A stretch of 64,000 nt of DNA from Deltaproteobacteria bacterium. Its GTDB lineage: Bacteria; Myxococcota_A; Polyangia; Polyangiales; Polyangiaceae. The DNA lies in NCBI GenBank assembly GCA_003235365.1, contig QJWJ01000049.1, forward strand, positions 44,507 through 108,506, in the 5' to 3' direction. The position numbers and the translations under genes were made by a program. Positions 42,425-50,737 of the stretch are shown here, piece after piece; the stretch's first letter is position 1; every line of letters begins with the position of its first letter. Below the pieces are notes generated by a model. It had not been told where the DNA came from, did no database searches, and saw only the letters and a program-made list of their open reading frames with translations.

Positions 42425-42544
42425 CGGCAGAACGGAAAAATCGGCAGCGGGCAACATTCACCGATCCGTTTCCGTACTCTCCCCAAGGCACAGCACAGCC
42501 AGGTTGTCGGAACAAACTGGCGCGCGCGTTGTCTGGGCGTAATC

Positions 42545-43447
42545 GTGGTCGGTGTGTGTGTGACAGCCCTCAGGTTTCTGAACCCACAGAGCACCGAAGC
42601 TTGGGGGGCTCGCACGCGGGTTGGCCGCTGCGCGATCTCAGCCATCACGGCTGGGCTCCTACTCGGATGCAGCGGATTGCTGCAAAAGCCCCACCCGCCC
42701 CCGACCGTGCCCGCGTCGATTTCCGACCCACACCCACCGGAACTGTTCTTTCTGGGCAACGATTCGGCCGATGACGCCATCGTTCGCCTGACGACACCAC
42801 ACGTCGCGTGCACCGGCACGCTGATCAGCCCGCGGCTCGTGCTCACGGCGCATCACTGCGTCGCGGCGCGGGACGAGTTCGGCGAGTTTCTGGACCGGGA
42901 CGTCGATGCGAGTGACGTCGAGGTCGAGTTCGGTGGCGACTACCTACCGTGGGCGGAGGTAGACGTCCAAGCCATCGTCGCGCCTCCTTGCGGGTACGCT
43001 GCGGGTTTCGGGGACATCGCGCTACTGGTACTCGCCGAGGAACTCGAGGACGTACAGATCAAGGAAGTGCGACTCGACGAACCGCCTCGCGTCGGTGAGG
43101 ACATCCATCCGAGCGGCTTCGGACAGTGCTCGGACTCCGGCCTCGGCGTGAAGCGGCACAGCCGCGAAGGTGGCCGCGTCGACGAAGTCCGAGACGCCGC
43201 GCTGCGATGTCAGGCGGCGGTCTGCCCGGGCGACTCCGGCGGCCCCGGCGTAGACATCGAGGGGCGCGTCGTGGGAGTCATCTCGGCGAGCGCCATGGAC
43301 GGCAAGGAGAACACCAAGAACGTCACCGAGTTCACCCGGCTCGACCGTTTCCGGGATGTGTTCTCCAACGCCGCGCGCCTGGCTGAGGGGGAGAACCCCG
43401 CAGAACTTCCTCCGCTGACATGCGCCGACATCACGACCGGCCACTGA
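42545..43447 (+). CDS. Trypsin-like serine protease lipoprotein
   Basis: A 300-residue S1-family protease. A long N-terminal region ends in a lipobox (ISAITAGLLLGCSG, Cys42), so it should be lipid-anchored outside the cytoplasm. The triad is intact: His104 in VLTAHHCVAA, Asp157 in GFGDIALLVL and Ser231 in CPGDSGGPGV. Disulfide candidates are Cys90/Cys105 and Cys222/Cys227. VACTGTLISPRLVLTAHHC matches the trypsin fold around the active-site His. The start is GTG at 42545, but the 30 residues before the hydrophobic core are long, so a later start is possible. It does not overlap its neighbours. A role in turning over or processing surface proteins is an inference. Confidence 0.88.
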   Translation: MVGVCVTALRFLNPQSTEAWGARTRVGRCAISAITAGLLLGCSGLLQKPHPPPTVPASISDPHPPELFFLGNDSADDAIVRLTTPHVACTGTLISPRLVLTAHHCVAARDEFGEFLDRDVDASDVEVEFGGDYLPWAEVDVQAIVAPPCGYAAGFGDIALLVLAEELEDVQIKEVRLDEPPRVGEDIHPSGFGQCSDSGLGVKRHSREGGRVDEVRDAALRCQAAVCPGDSGGPGVDIEGRVVGVISASAMDGKENTKNVTEFTRLDRFRDVFSNAARLAEGENPAELPPLTCADITTGH

Positions 43448-43535
43448 CGACGACGCGCTCGTAGCCGCTTCCGACCAGCGCTCCGGCTGGTCCTAAAAGT
43501 CGCCCGTGCCCGCGTCGTAATCTACGCTTGAGTCG

Positions 43536-44177
43536 GTGCAGCGTCTGAATCGATACCTGGCCTGGACAGCCCTGATCGCCGCGGCGTTGGTCGGCGTACT
43601 CCGTGCGACGTCGCTGCGCTGGTGGCAGGTGCCATTGAACGATCCCGAACTGGCGGCGTCCATCGCACCGTCCCTCGCCGGGGGCGACTGGATCTTGTTG
43701 TGGAACCTGACCCGACCCAAGTTGGGTGATCTCGTCGTTTGCCCGGACCCGGACGACCCGACCAACGTCGTGATGGGGCGCATCGCCGCCGAAGCTCAGA
43801 GCGAGGTGATCATCAACGGGCAGGAAGTGACGATCAACGGAGCAGCGCCCGACATCGAGTACAACTGCACCGAGCGAATGTTCAGCGTGACGGACCCCGA
43901 CAGTCTCCAAGAGGTCGAGCTGTACTGCGACATGGAGAGCTTGGGAGGAAACCTACACATGCGGGGCTACGGGACCACCAAGAAAGCCTTGCGCAAGTAC
44001 AAGAAGAAGGTCGAGTCCGGACGCATCTTCCTGCTTAGCGACAATCGGCTACACCCCTTCGACTCTCGCCACTTCGGAACTCTCGACCGGCACAGCTGCC
44101 GTGAGCGGGTATTCTTCAGGCTGGTGAGCAAGGACGGGTTCTTCGACGCGGCAAGCCGCTTCTCCGCCGTCCGGTGA
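43536..44177 (+). CDS. Signal peptidase I (S26)-like protein lacking the catalytic lysine
   Basis: A 213-residue protein with one N-terminal membrane helix (AWTALIAAALVGVLRATSL). It keeps most S26 signal peptidase I landmarks: VPLNDPELAASIAPSLAGGDWILL resembles box B with the nucleophile Ser at about residue 42 in S-I-A-P-S-L, GDLVVCPDPDD resembles box C, and FLLSDNRLHPFDSRHFGTL is box E. In box D, where K-R-x-x-G provides the general base, the sequence reads VVMGRIAAEA, so the Lys is missing (Gly81). Box D is followed by EVIINGQEVTINGA, as in true peptidases. The protein is probably either inactive or uses a different base. The start is GTG at 43536. It stands alone between a protease and a FHA protein. 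Confidence 0.82.
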   Translation: MQRLNRYLAWTALIAAALVGVLRATSLRWWQVPLNDPELAASIAPSLAGGDWILLWNLTRPKLGDLVVCPDPDDPTNVVMGRIAAEAQSEVIINGQEVTINGAAPDIEYNCTERMFSVTDPDSLQEVELYCDMESLGGNLHMRGYGTTKKALRKYKKKVESGRIFLLSDNRLHPFDSRHFGTLDRHSCRERVFFRLVSKDGFFDAASRFSAVR

Positions 44178-44397
44178 AGGCGGGTGGGGTGATTTCTGTT
44201 CAAGTCAAAAAGACTCTGGTCCAAGGTCGGACTCCCCTCGCCAAAGCGCAAAGCTCGTCGGCCGGATATTGGGTAAGCCGTCGGTTGTCGAGTATGAGTG
44301 AGTGACCAGCGGCGAAGAACGTAGAAAAGTGAGAAACTTTCAGGCAATCCGTGGCTGACCACGGGCAAGGAAGAGTCGGGTAGGAGCAGGAGGAGCA

Positions 44398-45177
44398 ATG
44401 GATCAAGCGAAGCACTACATATGCGCGGCATGCATGACCTCGGTCCCCAGGGGCCACAAGTTCTGCGGTCGTTGCGGCGAGCCAGTGCCCGACCACATCC
44501 TGAGTTTCGAAACCCAATACTTCAGCGACATGCAGGACCCGACCAAAGCTCGGCTCATCCTGATCCACGGGCAAGGAATGGAGGGGCTGAGCTACCACCT
44601 GACCGCCGACCAACACATCGCCGGTCGAAACGGTCAGCTCGAATTCCCCGACGACGCGTTCATCTCCCCTACCCACGCCAACTTTCTGTATCGCAACACA
44701 CGTTTGGTCATCCGCGACGAGGGCTCGCTCAACGGCGTGTACCTGCGCATCAAGGGCTCTTCGCCGCTGTCACCAGGTGATCTCTTCTTGGCTGGCGATC
44801 AAGTGCTGCGCCTCGAGCTGACCCCGAAAGCCTCTGACGGCGCCGACGCCGACGGCACGTTCTTCTACACGTCACCTCGCCAGCCGACGGCGTTTCGCGT
44901 CAGTCAGGTACTCGAAGGGGGTAACCCCGGCGCGACCGTGTGTGCCCGCGAGTCGTCACTGACCATCGGACGCGAAGACAACGACCTCAACTTCCCGAAC
45001 GACATGCACCTGGATGCCGCGCACTGCACGATCAGTGAGCAGGGCGGCAAGTTCACCGTCACCGACAATGGGACGCGCAACGGCACATACGTGCGGATCA
45101 AGACGGAAATCGAACTCGGCCACGGCGACTACGTGTTCATGGGCCGCAAGCTGCTGCGCGTAGAACTGAACGCGTAG
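44398..45177 (+). CDS. Zinc-ribbon protein with two FHA domains
   Basis: A 259-residue cytoplasmic protein. Residues 8-27 are a zinc ribbon (CAACMTSVPRGHKFCGRCG, C-x2-C ... C-x2-C). Two forkhead-associated domains follow: FHA1 around HIAGRNGQLEFPDDAFISP, HANFLY, GSLNGVYLRI; FHA2 around LTIGREDNDLNFPNDMHLD, HCTISE, GTRNGTYVRI. FHA2 keeps the G-R, S/H and N-G motifs; FHA1 is similar. FHA domains bind phosphothreonine, so this is a likely partner for a Ser/Thr kinase; the zinc-ribbon kinase at 52.1-53.9 kb is the only one in the window. A strong AGGAGGAG sits just before the ATG at 44398. It converges on pcnB. Confidence 0.9.
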   Translation: MDQAKHYICAACMTSVPRGHKFCGRCGEPVPDHILSFETQYFSDMQDPTKARLILIHGQGMEGLSYHLTADQHIAGRNGQLEFPDDAFISPTHANFLYRNTRLVIRDEGSLNGVYLRIKGSSPLSPGDLFLAGDQVLRLELTPKASDGADADGTFFYTSPRQPTAFRVSQVLEGGNPGATVCARESSLTIGREDNDLNFPNDMHLDAAHCTISEQGGKFTVTDNGTRNGTYVRIKTEIELGHGDYVFMGRKLLRVELNA

Positions 45178-45216
45178 AGCCTCCCAGCTCAATCTCGAGC
45201 GGTGCTGGTCAGAAGT

Positions 45217-46632
45217 TCACTCGGAACTCGGCTCGGCACCGCTCCGGCGACGACGACCACCACGCTTTTTTCTACGCCCCACGCGTGACGGCGGCGGAGG
45301 GATGTCCATGGGACGATCATCGACCCCGCGCAGGGAATTGAGGATCTGCGTGGCGATCGGAAACAGCGGGGTGCGCGCAAACTTGCCGGCGCCGCCGTTC
45401 GCGAGTTTCGGCAGGATGGCGACGATGCGACGCAACGCGTCTGCGATCCGGCGCGGGACGGCCAAGCGCTCGACGAGCGGATCGACGAACTCTTCGCAAG
45501 CGATGACACGATCGCGTCGGCCGTCGCAGGCCTCCATCATCGGCTCGAACAGAAGCAGCGCCAACAGCGTGATGTCGTCCACGGGGTCCACGCCGCGCGT
45601 CAGCAGGTCGATTTGATCGAGCAGACCCCAAACGCGGTGTTCATCCGGTGGGCGGTCGTACAGATAGGACGACAGCTCGGGGAGCAACACGTCGAGAACG
45701 CCCGTCTCCCAGGCGAGCCAAATGCTGCGGTGCGCGGCTCCGCCGCGGAGCAACCGCAGGATCTCTTCGAATAGCCGGGGCTTGGCAGCCATCGCGAGCG
45801 TCTCACGACACTGCACCAGCGCGTGGTAGGTGTCGGGATCGATCCCGAGATCGAGCCGCGCCGAGAACTTGATGGCTCGAAGCATGCGCACCGGATCCTC
45901 GCGGAAGCGAATGATCGGATCGCCGATCGTACGCACGGCGCGTCGCTCGATGTCTCGCATGCCCCCGCACCAATCGAGTGCTTCACCTCGGTCGAGGTCG
46001 TAGAACAGCGCGTTGATCGTGAAGTCGCGCCGAGCAGCATCTTCGTGAGCGACGCCGAACGTGTTGTCGTTACGGATCAAGAGGTCGTCGGACTGCTCAT
46101 CCTCGCTGGGGTTGCGGCGGAAGGTCGCCGTCTCGATCACCTTGCCGCCACCGTACAACACGTGCACGAGCCGAAACCGGCGCCCAATGATGCGCGAGTT
46201 GCGGAAGAGGCGACGAACCACCTCGGGGCGAGCACTGGTCGCGACGTCGAAGTCCTTTGGCGACTTGTTCAGCAACAAGTCACGGACACAACCACCAACC
46301 AAGTACGCCTCGTAACCGTGCCGCACCAGACGCCGAACCACCTTGGCGGCATCGGGGTCGATGCGGTCTTCGTCGATGTCCACGACCACACGCTCCGGTG
46401 GAACAGCAGACTCGCCAACTCCATCTGCGTCGGGCAGCGAATCGTCGACGTCGGACACATCTTCGCCGTCCAGCGACTCCACGGTGTAGGAGACAGGGTC
46501 CTTGGGACCGCGTTTGCGCCTGCTTGATTTGCTCCGTCGTGGCGGAGCCTCGTCGGTCAATGAATCCGGGGCTGAAGGGTGCACGCCGCTATTTCGAAAA
46601 CTGGCGCCGAAGCCAGCGTAAAACTGCCGCAC
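45217..46632 (-). CDS. pcnB: Poly(A) polymerase (polynucleotide adenylyltransferase)
   Basis: A 471-residue nucleotidyltransferase of the PcnB/CCA group. The head domain carries YLVGGCVRDLLLNKSPKDFDV with the catalytic D-F-D, then LFRNSRIIGRRFRLVHVLYG and ETATFRR, which is the PcnB and not the CCA-enzyme version. RRDFTINALFYDL and REDPVRMLRAIKFSARL follow. A helical C-terminus ends in a strongly basic RNA-binding tail (RVGRRKKRGGRRRRSGAE). The N-terminal ~80 residues before the catalytic domain are a low-complexity acidic/basic extension, longer than in E. coli PcnB. The enzyme adds 3' poly(A) tails that promote RNA decay. The ATG at 46632 is the first in frame; a later start is possible. Confidence 0.9.
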   Translation of the reverse strand: MRQFYAGFGASFRNSGVHPSAPDSLTDEAPPRRSKSSRRKRGPKDPVSYTVESLDGEDVSDVDDSLPDADGVGESAVPPERVVVDIDEDRIDPDAAKVVRRLVRHGYEAYLVGGCVRDLLLNKSPKDFDVATSARPEVVRRLFRNSRIIGRRFRLVHVLYGGGKVIETATFRRNPSEDEQSDDLLIRNDNTFGVAHEDAARRDFTINALFYDLDRGEALDWCGGMRDIERRAVRTIGDPIIRFREDPVRMLRAIKFSARLDLGIDPDTYHALVQCRETLAMAAKPRLFEEILRLLRGGAAHRSIWLAWETGVLDVLLPELSSYLYDRPPDEHRVWGLLDQIDLLTRGVDPVDDITLLALLLFEPMMEACDGRRDRVIACEEFVDPLVERLAVPRRIADALRRIVAILPKLANGGAGKFARTPLFPIATQILNSLRGVDDRPMDIPPPPSRVGRRKKRGGRRRRSGAEPSSE

Positions 46633-47196
46633 AAAGGCGGTAACTGATTGGCCTGTAGCAGGCCCAGAGCCGGGAAACTAGTCTGGTAAACGCCAAAACC
46701 GCGGAAATCGCTGCGGGTTCAGCGTGTCAACGGCGCGACAAATTGTCACGATTTCAAACACTTGAACACACTGGGCCGGCGCTGACACGCGTTCGAGAAC
46801 GAGATCTCGCAGCCGCGATTTGCCGCCGCGCGTGAAGCGCTGCTGAAGTTTCTGGGACGCTGCCGCGCCCGAGGCCGCAATCGCAAATCGCGCTGGACGC
46901 CGCTGCTCGAGTCCGCGAGTCGCGGCGGGACGACGCCCGCCTCGCTGGACACAAATCCCAATCCCGCCGCCGGGTCTTCGGTTCCCGCGCTCCGTGCGGT
47001 CACCCGGGCTCAACCACTCGAAGGGGACTGGACGTACGGAACTCGCTCCGCTGGCCCGACGCTCCGCGCTGTCCCCCGATCCGCGCCGTTTTTCCGTTTT
47101 CCCGCGCTCACTCGGCGTCTCCACGCGACCACCACCCGCTCGGGCCGGGCAGCTCCCGCTGTCCGCACGCGAACATCGGAGCTATGACCGCTGAAC
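46633..47196 (+). other. Divergent intergenic region between pcnB and coaX
   Basis: 564 bases. The left 120 bases are A/T-richer and include TTGTCACG at about 46742; the right 400 are GC-rich. A 149-codon minus-strand frame (46678-47124) translates to Arg/Gly-rich sequence with no hydrophobic core and no ribosome-binding site, so it is not annotated. No RNA structure was recognised. Confidence 0.5.
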
Positions 47197-47964
47197 GTGC
47201 TGGCGGTAGACATTGGCAATACACAGGTGAAGTTCGGCTGGTTCACTGCCGACGCGCTGAGTGACGTGACGCGCCTTCCGACGCGCCCCGAGCTCGATAC
47301 CTCACAGTGGCAGCGGTTGCTGACAGACACGCTTCCCCAGTCGACCATCGATGCTTGCAACGCCATCGTCGTCGGCAGTGTCGTGCCGCGAGTGACCGGG
47401 GCGTTGTGTGCGGCGCTGACAGCGCTGACGGGGACGGCTCCACGCGTGGTTCACTCGACCCAGCACACCAACTTGCGGATATCCTACGACGATCCGAGCA
47501 AGCTGGGCGTCGATCGCCTCGCGAACGCGGTCGCCGCCTACGAACGCGACCAAGGCGGAGTCATCGTCGTCGACCTGGGCACCGCGACGAAGTTCGATTG
47601 CGTCAGCAACAGCGGCGAGTACTTGGGTGGCCTCATCGCTGCAGGCGTACGAATGGGGGTCGATGCATTGACCGCAAACGCGGCTCAACTGCCAGCCGTT
47701 TCGCTCGAAGCGCCATCGAGGATCATCGCAACCAACACCGTCCAAGCCATCCAGGCAGCTGCCGTCTTCGGCGCGGCGGCGATGATCGACGGCCTCGTTC
47801 CTCGGTTGGAGGTTGAGATGAACGCCGCACCCCGCGGCTGTCGCGTCGTCGTCACGGGCGGCTACGCGCCGCTGATTGCGCCGTTCAGCAAACGCGCTGA
47901 CAAAGTCGCCCCGAACCTCACCCTCGAAGGCCTGCGCAAGATGTACGAGCTGATTCAGGAGTGA
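47197..47964 (+). CDS. coaX: Type III pantothenate kinase
   Basis: A 255-residue CoaX, which phosphorylates pantothenate in the first step of coenzyme A synthesis and is not feedback-inhibited like CoaA. ASKHA-fold signatures are LAVDIGNTQVKFGWF (phosphate 1 motif), VVGSVVPRVTGAL, DPSKLGVDRLANAVAAY, VIVVDLGTATKFDCVS (phosphate 2), GGLIAAGVRMGVDAL and VVTGGYAPLIAP (adenosine motif). The length is typical. The start is GTG at 47197, placing MLAVDIGNT at the N-terminus as in the family. It is followed by a perfect 14-bp hairpin that separates it from the convergent lipoprotein pair. Confidence 0.95.
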   Translation: MLAVDIGNTQVKFGWFTADALSDVTRLPTRPELDTSQWQRLLTDTLPQSTIDACNAIVVGSVVPRVTGALCAALTALTGTAPRVVHSTQHTNLRISYDDPSKLGVDRLANAVAAYERDQGGVIVVDLGTATKFDCVSNSGEYLGGLIAAGVRMGVDALTANAAQLPAVSLEAPSRIIATNTVQAIQAAAVFGAAAMIDGLVPRLEVEMNAAPRGCRVVVTGGYAPLIAPFSKRADKVAPNLTLEGLRKMYELIQE

Positions 47965-47998
47965 GGTGCAGCGCAGGGGCGTCCACGACGGGATCGCG

Positions 47999-48031
47999 TT
48001 CGGAACCGATCGGCGCGCGATCGGTTCCGAA
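47999..48031. terminator. Perfect 14-bp hairpin between coaX and convergent lipoprotein gene
   Basis: TTCGGAACCGATCG (47999-48012), loop GCGCG, then the exact reverse complement CGATCGGTTCCGAA (48018-48031). It begins 34 bases after the coaX stop and ends 6 bases before the end of the opposing gene, so it can terminate both transcripts. No T-run follows on either side. Confidence 0.8.
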
Positions 48032-48037
48032 TCGACG

Positions 48038-48727
48038 TCACTGTTCGTAGACCTGAACGCCGACGAGACCGGTGCCTGTCGCCACCGTCGTCACGACATT
48101 CGCCGCACCGGCCATGGGTAGCGGCCACTTGAAACAGTTGGGTTTCTTGCCGACGATTGCACGCGGCCCGACGTCTTGATCCTGCCCCAAGACTGGCGTC
48201 ATGCCCGGAATCGTCGTTGCGGGCATGAGCTGAACGTTCAGTTCAACCACAGGCGGCAGACCGATGGCAATCACCGTGTAGCACTTACCGGGCTGCATGG
48301 TGATCGCCATCTCCATCGACTGACCCATGCCCAGCAGGCCCACCTTGGGCAACCCAGTCGCGCGCGCGCCGGCTGGAGCCTCTTGTTTCGCTACCTGATC
48401 CAACACCGCCTGCGCGGCCTGGGCTAGTGCCGGCTCGATGGGCGCGATCGGCGATGAGGGCGCCGCGGAAGTCGTCGGCGCCGTGGACGCGACGGTCGCG
48501 GTAGCCGGCGGCATCGTCGCGGAAGGAGCCGCGTACGTAGCGCTGCCGCTCGACGCCAAAGCCGAGTTAGGAGTTTCCGGCTCCGGCTCGCTGCCGCCGC
48601 AGGCAATACCGGCGAAGAAACCCGCCCCGATGGTGACGAGCGCAGCCAACGTCGCGGCAGCCAAGCTTTTCGACTCGGCAGTGACGGTGGCGGCTCCGCC
48701 CTCGGCAGTCTTGCGCGACTCAGTCAT
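48038..48727 (-). CDS. Lipoprotein, paralogue of upstream gene (second of tandem pair)
   Basis: A 229-residue predicted lipoprotein. A 43-residue signal region, long for a lipoprotein, ends in GFFAGIACGG. An Ala/Pro/Thr/Ser-rich linker of ~70 residues follows. The last ~120 residues form a domain shared with its neighbour: MQPGKCYTVIAIGLPPV, ELNVQLMPATTIPGM, VLGQDQDVGPRAIVG, PNCFKWPLPMAGAANVV and a terminal VQVYEQ. Two Cys per domain could form a disulfide. The fold is not recognised; its all-beta look and extracellular location suggest a binding module. The gene starts 3 bases after the stop of its paralogue at 48731-49435, so the two are certainly one transcription unit. Confidence 0.78.
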   Translation of the reverse strand: MTESRKTAEGGAATVTAESKSLAAATLAALVTIGAGFFAGIACGGSEPEPETPNSALASSGSATYAAPSATMPPATATVASTAPTTSAAPSSPIAPIEPALAQAAQAVLDQVAKQEAPAGARATGLPKVGLLGMGQSMEMAITMQPGKCYTVIAIGLPPVVELNVQLMPATTIPGMTPVLGQDQDVGPRAIVGKKPNCFKWPLPMAGAANVVTTVATGTGLVGVQVYEQ

Positions 48728-48730
48728 GGC

Positions 48731-49435
48731 TCACTTCTCGTAAACCTGCACGGCCGCGATGCCCTGACCGGCGGCAACACTGGTGATGACCTTGACCGCG
48801 CCGGCGAGAGGAAACGCCCACTTGTAGCAGTTCGGCGCTGCCCCCACGACCGCTTGCGGTCCGGTTCCTTGATCTTGGGCCAACACGGGGCTCATGCCCG
48901 GGACGGGGGTCTGCGCTACGAGCTGCACGTTAACCTCAGACACCGCAGGCAAACCGACTGCGATCACCGTGTAGCACTTGCCTGGCTGCATCTGCACCAA
49001 GGTCTCCAATTGCTGACCCGGTTGAAACATGCCCACGACGGAGGCACCGAGCGGAGCTGCACCGGGCGCCTGACTGGTCGCCAATTGGTTGAGAATCGGT
49101 TGCGCGGCGACACCAGCCGAGGCGTCGAGCTGCTGCGCAGGAGTTCCTGGCGTCGCGTTGGGAACGGGCAACTGAAAACCCGGCGGCAGCGCCGTCGGCA
49201 ACGCCATCGTCGCGCTCGGCGCGGGCTGGGCAGGCACTGGCTGAGGTTGCGGCTGCGGCTGTGGCTGTGGCTGTGGTTGCATGCCAGGCTGTTGTTGTTG
49301 CATTCCAGGTTGCTGTTGCTGCGGGTACTGACCACCCGCCTGGAACTGGTTATTTGGCTCCGGTTCACTCCCGCCACAAGCAACGGCGACCGCTGTCACG
49401 GCGACTCCCAAACCCCAAAGTATCGTTCGGCCCAT
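48731..49435 (-). CDS. Lipoprotein with Gln/Pro repeat (first of tandem pair)
   Basis: A 234-residue lipoprotein: signal peptide TILWGLGVAVTAVAVACGG with lipobox Cys20. A linker rich in Gln and Pro contains six consecutive Gln-Pro units and QQQQPGM repeats (residues ~35-70). The C-terminal ~120-residue domain is closely similar to that of the next gene (MQPGKCYTVIAVGLPAV, EVNVQLVAQTPVPGM, VLAQDQGTGPQAVVG, PNCYKWAFPLAGAVKVI, VQVYEK). The ATG at 49435 is the first in frame with the signal peptide. The pair look like a recent tandem duplication with divergent linkers. The function is unknown. The Gln-Pro DNA repeat (49240-49330) may be prone to length change. Confidence 0.8.
   Translation of the reverse strand: MGRTILWGLGVAVTAVAVACGGSEPEPNNQFQAGGQYPQQQQPGMQQQQPGMQPQPQPQPQPQPQPVPAQPAPSATMALPTALPPGFQLPVPNATPGTPAQQLDASAGVAAQPILNQLATSQAPGAAPLGASVVGMFQPGQQLETLVQMQPGKCYTVIAVGLPAVSEVNVQLVAQTPVPGMSPVLAQDQGTGPQAVVGAAPNCYKWAFPLAGAVKVITSVAAGQGIAAVQVYEK
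49240..49330. repeat. Simple repeat encoding Gln-Pro / poly-Gln linker
   Basis: Tandem GGCTGY hexamers (49240-49281) followed by GTTGTTGTTG/TTGCTGTTGC trinucleotide-like repeats to about 49330, within the lipoprotein linker. The units are imperfect, giving Gln-Pro dipeptides and Gln runs. Slipped-strand mutation could change linker length. Confidence 0.6.
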
Positions 49436-49840
49436 GTTCCGTCCAAGCTCCCTGAAACGTCAAAGGTGTACTGCCGGCACCCGGCGAGTGCAGGCTACCT
49501 TTAGACGGATGACCGGGTAAAGCTCGTCAAATCTGAACGTCGAAGCAGACTGGCTTGGGGTCCGAAGCGCGGCGGCGCCTGTGACCTTACAGCAACGCAC
49601 AGTCAGTGTCTGCTTCATCACCCCGCGGGCGCGACGCCCTCACTCGAGTCACTCGTCACGACGTGCGTCACGGATGAAGGTTGGCGACGCGCGCTTCACG
49701 AAGCGCCTCTGGCGCGACGAGAGAAGCGCATCCCGCGCCGCGTTCCAACGAGCAGCTCGGGAAAAGGCGAGGCTCGTACTCCGGCGGCGCGTTCTTTCCG
49801 CACTGGAGAGGTTCGGAGATCTGCTCTAAGGTGTCTGCTC
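49436..49840 (+). other. Divergent intergenic region with a possible 51-codon ORF
   Basis: 405 bases between the lipoprotein pair (leftward) and the next lipoprotein (rightward). An ATG at 49674 opens 51 codons encoding a basic amphipathic peptide (MKVGDARFTKRLWRDERSAS...) that ends 11 bases before the downstream ATG; there is no ribosome-binding site before it and no family match, so it is only noted. Nothing else recognisable is present. Confidence 0.4.
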
Positions 49841-50662
49841 ATGCGACGACATTGGCGCATCCTGATTGGGCTCGTGTTGGCGACGAGCCTGGGTGTGGGT
49901 TCGGGCTGCTTGCCCCGAGAGCGGGACATTTCTGGCGAGAAGCGACCGGAATCCAGCGCGAATCCAATCCGTGAAGCCGTGGCGGGGAAACAATCGTCGA
50001 CACCCAGTGCCAGTTTGGACGAACCCCCTGAACGGCTCCCGCGAAACCGGCCTGCGTCAGGGAACCTCGATCCTCGAATCTCCGAGCCATTCATCGATAA
50101 CTTCGACCGCGCCGAGCTCGGCCCCTGGTGGCGGGCGACGTCACCTGTTTGGAAGCTGCGCGACGGCAAACTGTGCGGACAGTCGGCGCGCAATCACCCG
50201 GTCTGGCTGGCCCGGCGCTTACCGGTCAACGCCCGTATCGAATTCGACGCCACGAGCTTCTCGCCGAACGGCGACATCAAGGCCGAGTTTTGGGGAGACG
50301 GTTCGAGCGCCGCCAGTTCGACGTCCTACGATGATGCGACGAGCTACCTGACCATCTTCGGCGGCTGGCGCAACAAGTTCCACGTGCTGGCACGCTTGGA
50401 CGAGCACGCCAAGGACCGGGTCGAACTCGCAGTGGATGCCACGTCGGAAGACGTGCGGGCCAGGCCCGTCCAAGCCAAGCAGACCTACCACTTCAAGGTG
50501 GAGCGGACCGACGGAAGCCGTATTCGCTGGTTCGTCGACGACATCGAGATCCACGTCCTCAAAGACGCGGACCCACTCGCCGGCAAGGGGCACGAACACT
50601 TCGGATTCAACGACTGGGAAGTACGCGTGTGCTTCGACAATCTGAAGGTGATCCCACTGTAG
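49841..50662 (+). CDS. Lipoprotein with concanavalin-like (LamG/DUF1961-type) beta-sandwich domain
   Basis: A 273-residue predicted lipoprotein: basic MRRHWR, hydrophobic ILIGLVLATSLGVGSGC with lipobox Cys near residue 23. A Pro/Ser/Arg-rich linker of ~60 residues leads to a ~185-residue beta-sandwich domain: FIDNFDRAELGPWWRATSPV, WKLRDGKLCGQ, ARIEFDATSFSPNGDIKAEF, DDATSYLTIFGGWRNKFHVL, HFKVERTDGSRIRWFVDD and a final VRVCFDNLKVIPL. The order (framing D/E-x-F, glycosylated-surface-like strands, F-D-N-L-x-V end) is that of LamG/DUF1961-type glycan-binding or hydrolase-associated domains. Carbohydrate binding is an inference. The ATG at 49841 has AAGG about 10 bases upstream. It is followed by a gene on the same strand 75 bases later. 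Confidence 0.8.
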   Translation: MRRHWRILIGLVLATSLGVGSGCLPRERDISGEKRPESSANPIREAVAGKQSSTPSASLDEPPERLPRNRPASGNLDPRISEPFIDNFDRAELGPWWRATSPVWKLRDGKLCGQSARNHPVWLARRLPVNARIEFDATSFSPNGDIKAEFWGDGSSAASSTSYDDATSYLTIFGGWRNKFHVLARLDEHAKDRVELAVDATSEDVRARPVQAKQTYHFKVERTDGSRIRWFVDDIEIHVLKDADPLAGKGHEHFGFNDWEVRVCFDNLKVIPL

Positions 50663-50737
50663 CCGGCAAGCACACTGAAGTTTGTCGCGCGAGCAGGCGT
50701 CTACCTGATTGGAGCGCGGCGAGACAGACCGACGACG

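Noticed and set aside
46678..47124. 149-codon minus-strand frame upstream of pcnB
   Set aside because: Arg/Gly/Ser-rich translation without hydrophobic core or RBS; looks like non-coding GC-rich DNA.
49674..49829. 51-codon basic ORF before the LamG-type lipoprotein
   Set aside because: It lacks a ribosome-binding site and any recognisable pattern; reported only within the intergenic description.
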